Positions 10,953 to 21,235 of a DNA stretch of 64,000 nt are shown one piece after another. Origin of the DNA: Cepaea nemoralis (Eukaryota; Mollusca; Gastropoda; Stylommatophora; Helicidae); contig JACEFZ010004239.1 of the NCBI GenBank assembly GCA_014155875.1, positions 578,501-642,500 on the forward strand, given 5' to 3'. Below the pieces are notes generated by a model. That model was given only the letters and a program-made list of their open reading frames with translations, ran no database searches and was not told where the DNA came from. The first letter of the stretch is position 1. Every line of letters starts with the position of its first letter. The position numbers and the translations under genes are program-made.

Positions 10953-11334
10953 CATTGATACACCCAGGATTTTCTCTCTCTGTCGATCTCTAATACCCTC
11001 GATTGAGTTGAATTGAGTTAAGCTGACAAAAGACATCACTGCACTCAACATATTCCCATACGCGCTCCGTCCCCTAGTTCAACTATCACACTACTGATCG
11101 TCAATGATGCCAACAGAGATGATTCCTTCCTGATAGGCTCTATTTGCTCAAAGAATAAAAATGAGCTTCCGAATGTCAAAGATATATATATAAACTAGCA
11201 TACAAGAACGATCTGGAACTGGGCATTGTCATGATCACTGTTGGAAATATCAGAGAGCTTCTACTGCAAATAGTCAGTGGCAGGAGAGAACAGAACCCAA
11301 TGGATCAGACTACTTTGAAAATTTATTGCAACAT
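10953..11334. other. No recognisable gene
   Basis: Ordinary-composition sequence up to the Penelope target duplication. There is a short TA run near 11181-11192 and no protein motif. Confidence 0.5.
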
Positions 11335-11536
11335 CCCATGATGATTCAAAACAATGTTTTCCCGTAGTGAATTTGAATAACGAAGACACAAACAATAGAT
11401 TGCACGATTTATTGCCTGGCATATTTCGCTGCATCTCGTCAGGTACATACTGCAGAAATCACACAACTTACGTGAATTAACTAGATAAATCCTTTAAGTT
11501 GAAATATACACAGATTCGCACAGTAATGTCAATTAT

Positions 11537-12022
11537 CTACCACTGTAATTTTAAGCTGACTAACATGTCTTTCTGTTTGCACAATTCTGGCTTGCGTTGC
11601 TTGATCATAATTGCTTCTGCAAACTTTAACAAGCGAGTATTTTGTGTGTTAAACAACACGCGAAAGGCAGTGTCTCTGTCCACCACATGGCCGCTTTCGA
11701 TAATGTGCCTACCAATTGAAGACGCCGGGAGCTTCCGGTGTGTCGGCCCCACGAGGCTAGCATTTCCTGTGTGTTGTATCTTGTTGACCCATTGAGGTAT
11801 GAGTTCTGACACTCATTTGTTAAGCTGTCTCTCTGTGCTACAAATGTAGAAGGCCTGGCATCTACATGTGAATTGGTAAATACAATTGTTTGTGGCGTAC
11901 AGAGGAACAGGCTCTTTGACTGCTGGTGTAGGAATCGGTACGGTTTTATATCTAATGACTGGAGTCGCAGCACAGAATGTTCGGCCTACTGCTGTTGTAA
12001 GCCGGTCTTGTAGACGTTGCAT
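11537..12022 (-). pseudogene. Penelope GIY-YIG-like endonuclease, frameshifted
   Basis: Two overlapping minus frames. 12022-11813 ends with CRCQAFYICSTERQL, where YIC stands in place of the YIG of the GIY-YIG fold. After a shift near 11812 come SSIGRHIIESGHVVD and RLLKFAEAIMIKQRKPELC, the usual R-H and E positions. In Penelope elements this domain nicks the target. It sits just downstream of the RT as expected and is separated from it by a frame break near 12030. Confidence 0.8.
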
Positions 12023-12041
12023 TACGTCACCCCTCGAAAGG

Positions 12042-13049
12042 TTAGCTGGATGAATACCTCGAGTTTGGGACTGTAGTTACGTCTTGTTTTGGTTTGGGCT
12101 GTTGGCAATGGCGCTTTATAAATCCTGTGGAGTACCCATTCAAGTTTAAGACATTCTTCAGAGTTTCAAATTCCTCTGTCAGTGTGTCCTGGGTGCATAT
12201 CTTTCTAGCACGGTCAAACAGGGTCCGTACTAAGCCCCGTTTATACTGGACAGGTGTGAAACTCTGAAAATGTAGGTATTGACCAGTCCATGTTCCTTTG
12301 CGATACACCGATCTTTGAATTGTGCCGTCTGCTCTACGTCTCATTAGAATATCTAGGAACGGTAACGCTTCGTTGTGTTCGTGTTCCATAGATAGAGAGA
12401 TGTTTTTATGCGTCTTGTTCATTGTGGCCTGAAACGATGTTGCTTGTAGCTCGTCTGTGGTGATAATTAGTATATCATCCACATAACGACGGTAAAAGGC
12501 CAAGTTGTTGATGTCTGAGGATCTCTTTTCTTCTAAATGTGGCATGAAGATGTCTGCTAGAATAGGACCCATGGCCACTCCGTCAATTTGGTGGTATGAC
12601 TTAGTTAGAAAATTGAATTGTATGTTGGCGGTACACAGTAGTACTAGTAGTAGCCTCTCCAGAATAGGTGTTGGTATGCCTAATTTTAGTTGTTTGTCTT
12701 CAATGCGTTCCCTTATTATTTTCACTGTCTCCTCTAATGGAACGTTAGTGAATAGGGAGGCTATATCCATGGATGCCATGTGTTTGTTATTTATGTCCAT
12801 AGTACCCAATAATTCCACCAGTTGGAATGTATCTCTGAGTATTTTTGGATCGAAGGACTGTCGTACTGGCTTTAAAATTTCGGCTAGCCATCTCGCCATT
12901 CGGTGTTGTGCAGAGTTAACCATGGACAGGATAGGTCTTAGCGGGATACCGGGCTTATGAAGTTTGGGTAGACCGTACATCTGAGGAGTGTGCGAGCCAC
13001 GTGGTGTGAGCGTTTTTGCAGTGGCCTCACTGATGAGTCCCGCATTCAC
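12042..13049 (-). pseudogene. Penelope-type reverse transcriptase (335 codons open)
   Basis: RNA-templated DNA synthesis domain of the Penelope element. Motifs in order: YGLPKLHKPGIPLRPILSM near residue 24, SMDIASLFTNVPLEETVKI (motif A) near 93, GVAMGPILADIFM near 158, and FYRRYVDDILIITT, whose catalytic YVDD lies at 12474-12485. LPFLDILMRR and VYRKGTWTGQYLHF follow. These are classic Penelope wordings, distinct from LINE RTs. The frame starts inside the domain: 13050-13160 on the same strand carries more N-terminal residues (FRIDQKVNKSEDLDA) in a shifted frame. Confidence 0.92.
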
Positions 13050-13231
13050 AAGTGACTGGATCTCTTTCCCTCATTATTGCATCCAGGTCCTCCGACTTGT
13101 TTACTTTTTGATCTATCCTGAATTTAGATGTGATTTCTGCAGTATGTACCTGACGAGATGCAGCGAAATATGCCAGGCAATAAATCGTGCAATCTATTGT
13201 TTGTGTCTTCGTTATTCAAATCCCATGATGA

Positions 13232-13318
13232 ATTAAATATAAAAGTCTTCTTGTCATATGATCGTCCATTTACTGTTACACAACCAGTCATTCTTTGAAA
13301 CATGATCCTTGATATAGC
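13232..13318. other. Short unique spacer and 6-bp duplication
   Basis: 87 bp between the Penelope target duplication and the giant inverted-repeat element. It ends with TATAGC (13313-13318), which recurs at 26707-26712. Confidence 0.6.
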
Positions 13319-13559
13319 AGTAGTATCTTACGTCCTAACTGATTATTATTTCAGGATTGACCTCTAAGGATTGACCCCAATCCTTTTCGGTCTCGGAGCT
13401 GGGGTGTGTTGGGTAGGGTAGGGTAGGGTATTTAGGTCATATGTAAGGGGGCGATACATCTAAGAAAAGACATGTTTTTCTAAGAGCAGATAACTGTGTG
13501 TATAATATTTTAACTAATTAAAAAAAATAAAATAAATAAAAGACAACCAAAGGCGCGCG

Positions 13560-14705
13560 GGCGAAGTCGCAGGAACGGTCGCGGTGGATCAGTCGCGTGG
13601 AGCAGTCGGGGTCGAACCCAGTCAGTGTCTTGTAGTAACCAAATGGCCGGTCATTGCTGAGTGACCACAAGGCCGGTCAGTGACGAGTACTGTGGTGGGG
13701 TTAGGTGGGTCGAACCCTCGAGGCGCACCGGGTGTGATATGAAAATTGTAATAAGTAAAAAGGTATATATGGCGTGTGTATGATCTGTAGTGGGTCGTAG
13801 TGGCTTATAAAACTATCATCATATAGATTACACCTCTTCAAATGAAAACCTTAAAAAAGTAAAGATGGCCTGTAGTAACGGTTGTAAGGGGGCGTGGCTT
13901 CGTGGTATTCGTTGTTAAGGGGTTGGTGAGTGGTGATGTACCTATATAACAGCTTCCGAACAATTTAAAGGGATGGGCGAGTGGCGAAGTGGCTAAGTAA
14001 ATGCGTCGGTTCCTTGCTAAGAGACAGAGGAGTTGCTAGATAAAGGCTCCAGGTCGTTGTCAAGGGGTTGGTGAGTGTACAAATAGCTAAATAACTGCTT
14101 CTGATCCTTGTTAAGAGGTGGGCGAGGGGCGGATTGGTTGGATAATTACGCCCGTTCTTTGGTAAGAGCCAGGGTGATCGAGTGGAGAAGTGGGTAAATA
14201 TAGGCATGGAGGTATACCACCGACACATTCAACGCATAATTTTGGCGTCGGTCGTCAGAAGACCAAGGATATTTTCATTATATGTCTATTGTAAAGGGGT
14301 CGACTGTTTGTTATAACGGGGTTACTATTATCTATAGTGGCTGGGACTTAAATACTATCAGCATACCGGTTACAGCTCTTCAAATGAAAACTTTGAAAGT
14401 GTAAAGATGGCCGATGGTTTTAGTGGGTATGACTTTGTGATATTCGTTGTTAAGGGGTGGGGTGAGTGGATGGGTAACTAGATAAACGCTTCCGAACACT
14501 ATCATCGGGTTCGAATCCCAGTGGGGTGGTCTAGTGGTAGAAGAAATATTGATAATATTTGGTTACTTAGTTGTGATTTCGAGCTCGGTTGTTATTAACC
14601 CGGTTATGTTTAGAAAAGTAGAGGTGGTGTGCTGGTTGTGGAGTATGTTTAGGGGGTACCCCAGACACCGTGGAAGTGACAGGTTCGAATCTCGGAACTT
14701 TGTCG
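13560..14705 (+). repeat. Cluster of tRNA-like fragments in the left arm
   Basis: Several B-box-like sites: GGGTCGAACCC near 13608, GGTCGAACCCTC near 13708, GGGTTCGAATCCCA near 14501, and AGGTTCGAATCTCG near 14681. A-box-like starts lie upstream (GAGTGGCGAAGTGGCTAAG near 13979, GGTGGTCTAGTGGTAG near 14525). None folds into a full cloverleaf by eye, so these are tRNA-derived or SINE-derived relics, not functional tRNA genes. The mirror cluster is at about 25323-26475. Confidence 0.55.
13781..14500. repeat. Direct duplication of a ~180-bp block inside the arm
   Basis: 13781-13962 and 14323-14500 share CTCTTCAAATGAAAAC, GTAAAGATGGCC, ATTCGTTGTTAAGGGG and CGCTTCCGAAC or close variants in the same order. 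The blocks are separated by about 360 bp. The same duplication exists in the right arm, so it predates arm formation or has been copied between arms. Confidence 0.75.
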
Positions 14706-15684
14706 TGGGTAAGATTTCCAGTCATCAAGGTGTGGGTGTCGTCGCGGCCACAAGTCCCACCGCTGATGAAAAACACAGGCAGCAGATTTCACCATTGTAC
14801 CTACGAGTCACAAAATATAAGCTAACTTAACATTCAGAATATGACCTCAACAGGTGTTGCCAAAAATCAATACTTATTCTCATAACGGCTAATCCAGGGG
14901 ATTATCGTCATCGTAATGACCAAGTCAGGTTAATAATATTTCTTATATCTCCGCCATTGCAAATAGTTCGCGATATTAATAAATGTTCATATAAAGGTTG
15001 GAAGGGGATTAAAAGATTAACACCTATTGTCGGGACATCCAATAAAAATCAATAACACTACCCTCGATTTTTCTCATAATTGCCGATTGGAGATTATGGG
15101 CTAGGTGTATGTGTCCTTATTTAGTTAAAACAGGTGGTATGAGTAGGAGATATCACAAACAGTATCAGCATGTGCCACTCTGATCTTAAATATCAGTAGT
15201 TCGTTATTCTTGTGACATTGAAAACGCTTGTGGCTTGAAGACAGATGGTGTACTATGTTATTGGGTGGTGTATATAGATTGACCAGTATGTGAAGTTGAT
15301 AAGGTCACCCCTGCCAGCGCATCGTAGCTGTGTTGTGACTTGTCGCCTATTACATCCGGGTGTAAAAATAACCAAAAATATTTCACATCAACTCAGACAT
15401 GCCTCTATATAGCTGCACTGCGAACATGGCTAGAGTCTACTTTAGGAAAGTATCGTGTATCTGTGTATACGGGTTTACCACTGCTTATAGATGTGTGCAG
15501 TATTATTAGAAAGCGGCCGTTATGTCTACATTATCAAAGTATGTTGCCTTACAGAGCTGGTATAGTATCTATGTGTCTGCTACGTTGTATGTTTTGTCAT
15601 GTTGCCTTGTAGTATTTGGAGGGAGTTTCATGCGGTTGTCTAGTGAACTTTTTAAAAACTATGTCTCAGAATCCACAACGCCAC
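14706..15684. other. Left-arm stretch without a recognised gene
   Basis: About 1 kb of AT-rich sequence with a 90-codon open frame at 15340-15612 (Cys-rich, MSPITSGCKNNQKYF...) that I do not recognise. An identical frame is in the right arm at 24413-24685. Conservation between arms is expected from the palindrome and is not evidence of coding. Confidence 0.4.
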
Positions 15685-15900
15685 TGGCATTAGAGGCTTT
15701 TCAACTTGTCTGCTCATTGACCACGCTTCACAGTCATACTAAAGTACGGGTTCTATGTAGTACTTAAACACTCCTTTTATTTCTCATTACAGTTGTCAAC
15801 TTTATATTAGTCAGTATGTTTTCCAATTTGCAAAAGACAACCTTCATCACAGCGATTCTTGTTCCAACGCTTTAAAGCCACCTCCTATCAGACATTTTTT
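15685..15900 (-). repeat. RTE LINE remnant inside the left arm
   Basis: CAACTTGTCTGCTCATTGAC, AAGTACGGGTTCTATG, AGTATGTTTTCCA and GATTCTTGTTC follow the order of the RTE fragment at 5345-5545. A second remnant at about 16686-16797 shares AAAGTACAGGTTCTATGTTC and CACTCCAACA. Mirror copies are at about 24120-24340 and 23272-23385. The element therefore captured, or was hit by, RTE sequence before its arms became mirror images. Confidence 0.65.
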
Positions 15901-16146
15901 TCTTTCCTTTTATGCTCACGGCTACCGTTTCCCCATTTCAAGCTCCATGTCTCTACTCGTATGCATTAGTGTGGTAGAAGTAAACCGATAACGCACAAGA
16001 TAGACGTATATTATCACACTGTATATGAACATGTGGGAAACGGCTACATCCGGGCAAAGAGGGCGTTGTATCTGTCACATGCGTATGGATACAGCCGAGA
16101 CACGTGGTTAAGAGGGATACTACAGGAAAAAAAAAACGGTATTATG

Positions 16147-16189
16147 TTGGCGATCGAACCAGGGGACCTAATTCGTGATGACCACCATG
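16147..16189 (-). repeat. tRNA-Val-like relic lacking the anticodon arm (left arm)
   Basis: On the minus strand: GGTGGTCATCACG followed by AATTAGGTCCCCTGGTTCGA. This resembles the D-arm and T-arm parts of a tRNA-Val joined without the anticodon arm. It is mirrored at 23838-23878. Identity is from memory of the tRNA-Val consensus, and function is unlikely. Confidence 0.35.
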
Positions 16190-16796
16190 TACGGGAGTGA
16201 TTCTGCCCCCTCGTCAACAGGGCGTCGGAGGTTTAAAAGGGTGTTCATTCTCTCGCTTTTCTATTTCCGAGTCGTCATAGGGTCACCAAGTAACAGTAAA
16301 GAACACGAAACTACTACTACCAAGGCCTCTATACACCACAAGGCAGTTTCGAATATAATATACACAACTATAATCAAGTCATCACAGTATTCAACTAACC
16401 CGTTCTCATAGACATAGAGGAGAGATGTGAGCACCGAGGCCAGTTGGGGGAGGTGTACCTTTTACTTAACATCTATCGGGTCATACACCGACGAGTGTTT
16501 AGCTATATTTATCATATAATATTACCCGTGAACACAACAAGCTTCCCCGGATCAGTCTTAGGCTTCTCATATAACATGACATATCACGTACCCGCTGTTC
16601 TGACCAGCAAAGTTATCGCTTCTCAGAGCAGACATTTACACTTTCATTAATTCTTCTGCCTGGCCAAAGGGGGTCTTTGCATCTTTCCGCAGAAACCTAG
16701 TTCCAATGCTAATATATGTTTTTCAATGTGTCGGCTCATTACCACATTTCACATCCTGACAAAAGTACAGGTTCTATGTTCCACTCCAACAGTCAA

Positions 16797-18905
16797 ATAA
16801 GAAAAAATGTTAGCCAAATTATTAAAATGTTGGCCAAATATAGAAATATATCGACCAGACGTATAAAGTATAGTAAAATATGTTAGCCAAACTTATAAAA
16901 CTCGTGGTCAAAATAAGAAATATCTCAACCAAGCGTATAAGAAATAGGAAAAATGTTAGCCAAATTATTAAAATGTTGGCCAAATATAGAAATATATCGA
17001 CCAGACGTATAAAATATAGTAAAATTTGTTAGCCAAACTTATAAAACTCGGGGTCAAAATAAGAAATATCTCAACCAAGCGTATAAGAAATAGGAAAAAG
17101 GCTAGTCAAACTAATGAAAATGTTGGCCAAATACAGAAATATCTCGACCAACTTATAAAATGTAGGAAAAATTGTTAGCCAAACTGACAAAACTGTTAGC
17201 CAAAATAAGAAACGTCTCGGCCAACTTATAAAATGTAGGAAAAATTGTTAGCTAAAACTGACAAAAACAGTTGGTCAAAATAAGAAACGTCTCGACTAAC
17301 ATTATAAAAAGTAGGAAAAATTGTAACCAAATTAATTTAAAAAGGTGACCAAAATAGGAAATATCTCGACCAAACTTATGAAAAGTAGGAAAATTGTTCG
17401 TCAAATGTGACAAATATTGGGCAAGTAGGAAATCATGTTAGCCAAATAGGAAAAATATCGATCAAACTTATAGATGTATCGGCCAAACTTATAAAATGTA
17501 TGAACATTTGTTAGCCAAAGGTGAAAAAACATTGACCAAGTAATGAAATATCTCATCCGAATTTATAACAAGTAAGAAAATATGCTAGTAAAAGCAAGAA
17601 ATATGTCGACTGAAGTTATACAATAGGCGAAACGATGGACAAACTTATAAAGATGTCGACCGTTATATGAAAATGTATTACCCAAATTATGAAAAAATAT
17701 TGACCAAGTTTTGAAATATCTCGACCAAACTTACAAAAAATAGGAAAATATGTCGACTAAAGTAGGAATATTTGTTAGCCAAAGATGAAAAATATTGGTC
17801 AAGTAAAGAAATATCGCATCCAAACTTTTAAAATGTAGGAAACTTTATTAACCAAATGTGAAAAATATTATCCAAGTAAAGACATGTTACAACTAATCTT
17901 ATAAATATCTCAACCATACTTATGAAAAGGAGGAAAATGTGTTAACCTAATGGGGAAAATATTGGCCAAGTAAAGAAATATCTCATCCATTCTTATAAAA
18001 CTTAGGAAAATGTGTTAACCTAATGAGAAAAATATCGCCCAATTGAAGAAAAAAGTTACACAAAACTTATAAAACTTAGGAAAATGTGTTAACCTAATGA
18101 GAAAAATATCGACCAATTGAAGAAAAAAGTTACACAAAACTTATAAAACTTAGGGAAATGTGTTAACCTAATGAGAAAATATCGCCCAAGTGATGAAAAA
18201 AATTACACAAAACTTATAAAACTTAGGGAAATGTGTTAACCTAATGAGAAAAATATCGCCCAATTGAAGAAAAAAGTTACACAAAACTTATAAAACTTAG
18301 GAAAATGTGTTAACCTAATGAGAAAAATATCGACCAATTGAAGAAAAAAGTTACACAAAACTTATAAAACTTAGGAAAATGTGTTAACCTAATGAGAAAA
18401 ATATTGACCAAGTAAAGAAAAACATACACCAAACTTCTGAAAAGTAAGAAAATTTGTTAACCAAATGGGAAAAATATCGCCCAATTGAAGAAATATCTCA
18501 ACCATACTTATGAAAAGGAGGAAAATGTGTTAACCTAATGAGAAAATATCGCCCAAGTGAAGAAAAAAGTTACACAAAACTTATAAAACTTAGGAAAATG
18601 TGTTAACCTAATGAGAAAAATATCGCCCAATTGAAGAAAAAGGTTACACAAAACTTATAAAACTTAGGAAAATGTGTTAACCTAATGAGAAAAATATTGA
18701 CCAAGTAAAGAAAAACGTACACCAAACTTCTGAAAAGTAAGAAAATTTGTTAACCAAAAGGGAAAAATATATGGGCTAAACTATGAAATATGTTGACCGA
18801 ACTAAGAAAGTGTGTTAACCAAAGGGGGAAAAATGTTGGTCAAAACATGAAACATCTCGACCAAGCTTATAAGTATCTCGTGTAAACTTATAAAAAAAAG
18901 TAAGA
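16797..18905 (+). repeat. Degenerate satellite array in the left arm
   Basis: About 2.1 kb of short subunits of roughly 22-25 bp with the theme NN(G/A)CCAAA...GAAATAT. In the outer part triplets read TTAGCCAAA, TTGGCCAAA and TCGACCA. In the inner part (about 18010-18720) a cleaner higher-order unit recurs. GTTAACCTAATGAGAAAAAT starts at 18014 and again at 18088, a period of 74 bp. No coding frame persists. The mirror array is 21236-23272. Confidence 0.92.
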
Positions 18906-19160
18906 AAACATATTGCTTCTGTAGTTATGTCAAACGTGTCTTGAACTTGTATCTGAACAGACATTTCACAAGACATAATCATCAACGTCAACACTTTCCC
19001 TCTTTTACATTACCGAAAGTTTCAACTTATCAGTCCAGAGTATCCACTAAAGAAGCACTTATGCATACTAATCACCCAGCTCTTCACACTCTTGGTTTTT
19101 TTTTTTCTTTTCTAACGCAAAGTGTCTCTGTCTTTCATAGATAGCTTCACAACTTTTCTA

Positions 19161-19581
19161 TGTAGCACCACTAACAACGCCAAACCTTCGTTTCACATGA
19201 GCTCTAATGAAACAGTCATAACAACATTTAGGGCAATCTGTGGCTCCACCTGGGATAGTTTCAATATCATCTGAGTATTCGTCAGCAAAGATCCACTTCC
19301 CATGGCTGATATCTTCAACTTTCTATACCACAATGTCTGCTACACTAACCTTCCATTGGTCCATCTTTCAACAATACAAAGAGTGTTCTCGAAGTCTAGC
19401 TAACATAACATTGCTTACTTTGTCCACCTCTATCACACTTTGTCATTTCACAGCTGCAATAGCGGCAAGTCTGCAACCAACCAACAGTGTCTGTTATGAA
19501 GTCGACCTTTCTTAAAGCCACGTCTGCCTTACTGAACCCTTGAATACCCTCTACCACATCGTCTAACCGACTTTCAACATT
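19161..19581 (-). pseudogene. Mirror copy of the Cys-rich segment (left arm)
   Basis: Reverse-complement counterpart of 20558-20978 (matching coordinates sum to about 40139 here). One visible coding difference makes the first Cys cluster CRYCSC instead of CRYCNC. The GT-AG sites appear conserved. The comments on function are as for the right-arm copy. Confidence 0.35.
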
Positions 19582-19836
19582 TCATACCAAATAACATTAA
19601 CATTCTCTTTGATTACAGAACAACTGATTTTCTGCTGACTAAGCAGATTTTCCAACCCCGTGGAGATAAATCATATGCCCCTAACCTACTAGGCGCTATT
19701 CTAGACAACGAATATGGTCATCGACCAGCACCCCTAGGCAGAACTTGAAAAAACAACAGAGCTTGGGTTATTGAGACGAATGAGTTGCATTCCTTGGACT
19801 ACCAGAAAGACATCAAACACAACAAACTCTTTCTTA

Positions 19837-19912
19837 CTAACCCTAACCCTAAGTATACATCAACTAACCTAACCCTAACCTAAGTATACATCAACTAACC
19901 CTAACCCTAACT
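19837..19912 (+). repeat. Telomere-like CCCTAA blocks (left of centre)
   Basis: Short runs such as CTAACCCTAACCCTAA are separated by GTATACATCAA spacers, mixed with CCTAA units. In this orientation the C-rich strand is the plus strand. Confidence 0.85.
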
Positions 19913-20033
19913 ATACAACAAACTCTTTCTTAAGAGACATAGATACAAACCAATGTTAGAAATGAAAAAGTTAAATTTATGTGATTAAATTTTAATTAAA
20001 ATTTAAAACTAATAAATCGCACTTTTATTGCGC

Positions 20034-20108
20034 GCTTCACTTAATATACAGATATAGGGTAAGTATAGGTATAAGTTAGGTATAGGACATATATCAAACT
20101 TACATCTT
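20034..20108. repeat. Asymmetric centre of the giant inverted repeat
   Basis: 75 bp not shared by the arms, containing TATAGGG/TATAGGT-like units (GATATAGGGTAAGTATAGGT). On each side the arms begin with GCGCAATAAAAGTGCGATTT or its complement. Confidence 0.85.
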
Positions 20109-20229
20109 GCGCAATAAAAGTGCGATTTATTAGTTTTAAATTTTAATTAAAATTTAATCACATAAATTTAACTTTTTCATTTCTAACATTGGTTTGTATC
20201 TATGTCTCTTAAGAAAGAGTTTGTTGTAT

Positions 20230-20303
20230 AGTTAGGGTTAGGGTTAGTTGATGTATTAGGTTAGGGTTAGGGTTAGTGATGTATACTTAGGGTTAGGGTT
20301 AGT
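20230..20303 (-). repeat. Telomere-like TTAGGG blocks (right of centre)
   Basis: GTTAGGGTTAGGGTTAG blocks separated by GATGTA-containing spacers, the mirror of 19837-19912. The G-rich strand points away from the palindrome centre. Confidence 0.85.
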
Positions 20304-20557
20304 AAGAAAGAGTTTGTTGTGTTTGATGTCTTTCTGGTAGTCCAAGGAATGCAACTCATTCGTCTCAATAACCCAAGCTCTGTTGTTTTTTCAAGTTCTG
20401 CCTAGGGGTGCTGGTCGATGACCATATTCGTTGTCTAGAATAGCGCCTAGTAGGTTAGGGGCATATGATTTATCTCCACGGGGTTGGAAAATCTGCTTAG
20501 TCAGCAGAAAATCAGTTGTTCTGTAATCAAAGAGAATGTTAATGTTATTTGGTATGA

Positions 20558-20978
20558 AATGTTGAAAGTCGGTTAGACGATGTGGTAGAGGGTATTCAAG
20601 GGTTCAGTAAGGCAGACGTGGCTTTAAGAAAGGTCGACTTCATAACAGACACTGTTGGTTGGTTGCAGACTTGCCGCTATTGCAACTGTGAAATGACAAA
20701 GTGTGATAGAGGTGGACAAAGTAAGCAATGTTATGTTAGCTAGACTTCGAGAACACTCTTTGTATTGTTGAAAGATGGACCAATGGAAGGTTAGTGTAGC
20801 AGACATTGTGGTATAGAAAGTTGAAGATATCAGCCATGGGAAGTGGATCTTTGCTGACGAATACTCAGATGATATTGAAACTATCCCAGGTGGAGCCACA
20901 GATTGCCCTAAATGTTGTTATGACTGTTTCATTAGAGCTCATGTGAAACGAAGGTTTGGCGTTGTTAGTGGTGCTACA
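20558..20978 (+). pseudogene. Cys-rich coding-like segment, two exons possible (right arm)
   Basis: Frame 1 is open from 20558 to a stop at 20741 and encodes DDVVEGIQGFSKADVALRKV and LQTCRYCNCEMTKCDRGGQ. Frame 2 is open from 20817 to a stop at 20979 and encodes HGKWIFADEYSDDIETIPGG and TDCPKCCYDCFIRAHVKRRF. A GT-AG intron joins them in phase: donor AAA|GTAAGC at 20721, acceptor AG at 20819-20820. A second in-phase option is 20735-20816. Paired Cys clusters suggest zinc binding. No start codon is found; upstream protein-like patches near 20310-20510 may be earlier exons. I recognise no family. A frameshifted pseudogene is the alternative. Confidence 0.35.
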
Positions 20979-21235
20979 TAGAAAAGTTGTGAAGCTATCT
21001 ATGAAAGACAGAGACACTTTGCGTTAGAAAAGAAAAAAAAAACCAAGAGTGTGAAGAGCTGGGTGATTAGTATGCATAAGTGCTTCTTTAGTGGATACTC
21101 TGGACTGATAAGTTGAAACTTTCGGTAATGTAAAAGAGGGAAAGTGTTGACGTTGATGATTATGTCTTGTGAAATGTCTGTTCAGATACAAGTTCAAGAC
21201 ACGTTTGACATAACTACAGAAGCAATATTGTTTCT

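Larger units (their letters stand above)
11345..13221 (-). mobile_element. Penelope-like element with inverted terminal segments
   Basis: A minus-strand retroelement with a Penelope-type RT followed by a GIY-YIG-like endonuclease. 11371-11463 and 13129-13221 are inverted copies (about 93 bp), each containing TGCCTGGCATATTTCGCTGC or its complement. CCCATGATGA flanks the element directly at 11335-11344 and 13222-13231, a target-site duplication. Inverted or partial LTR-like ends are a known oddity of Penelope elements. The RT N-terminal region is short and has a frameshift near 13060, so the copy is 5' truncated and inactive. Confidence 0.85.
13319..20033 (+). repeat. Left arm of the giant inverted repeat
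   Basis: About 6715 bp. Order from the outer end: terminal segment with GGGTA x4 (13411-13430), tRNA-like blocks (13560-14705), LINE remnants, the satellite (16797-18905), a coding-like Cys-rich segment on the minus strand (19161-19581), telomere-like blocks (19837-19912) and an AT-rich inner end. Every element recurs in reverse order in the right arm. Confidence 0.95.

Noticed and set aside
14534..14830. 98-codon open frame in the left arm (mirrored at 25195-25491)
   Set aside because: It overlaps tRNA-like fragments and an A/T-rich stretch and has no recognisable motif. Conservation between arms is explained by the palindrome.
16797..18905. CRISPR array
   Set aside because: Units are degenerate and contiguous with no unique spacers, and the context is an animal genome.
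19240..19515. 91-codon open frame on the plus strand (mirrored at 20624-20899)
   Set aside because: It is antisense to the Cys-rich coding-like segment, which has the better composition and splice sites.
19837..20303. Fusion point of two chromosome ends
   Set aside because: The repeat orientation (CCCTAA then TTAGGG) is opposite to head-to-head telomere fusion, the blocks are short and spaced, and the whole palindrome has an insertion-type 6-bp duplication.
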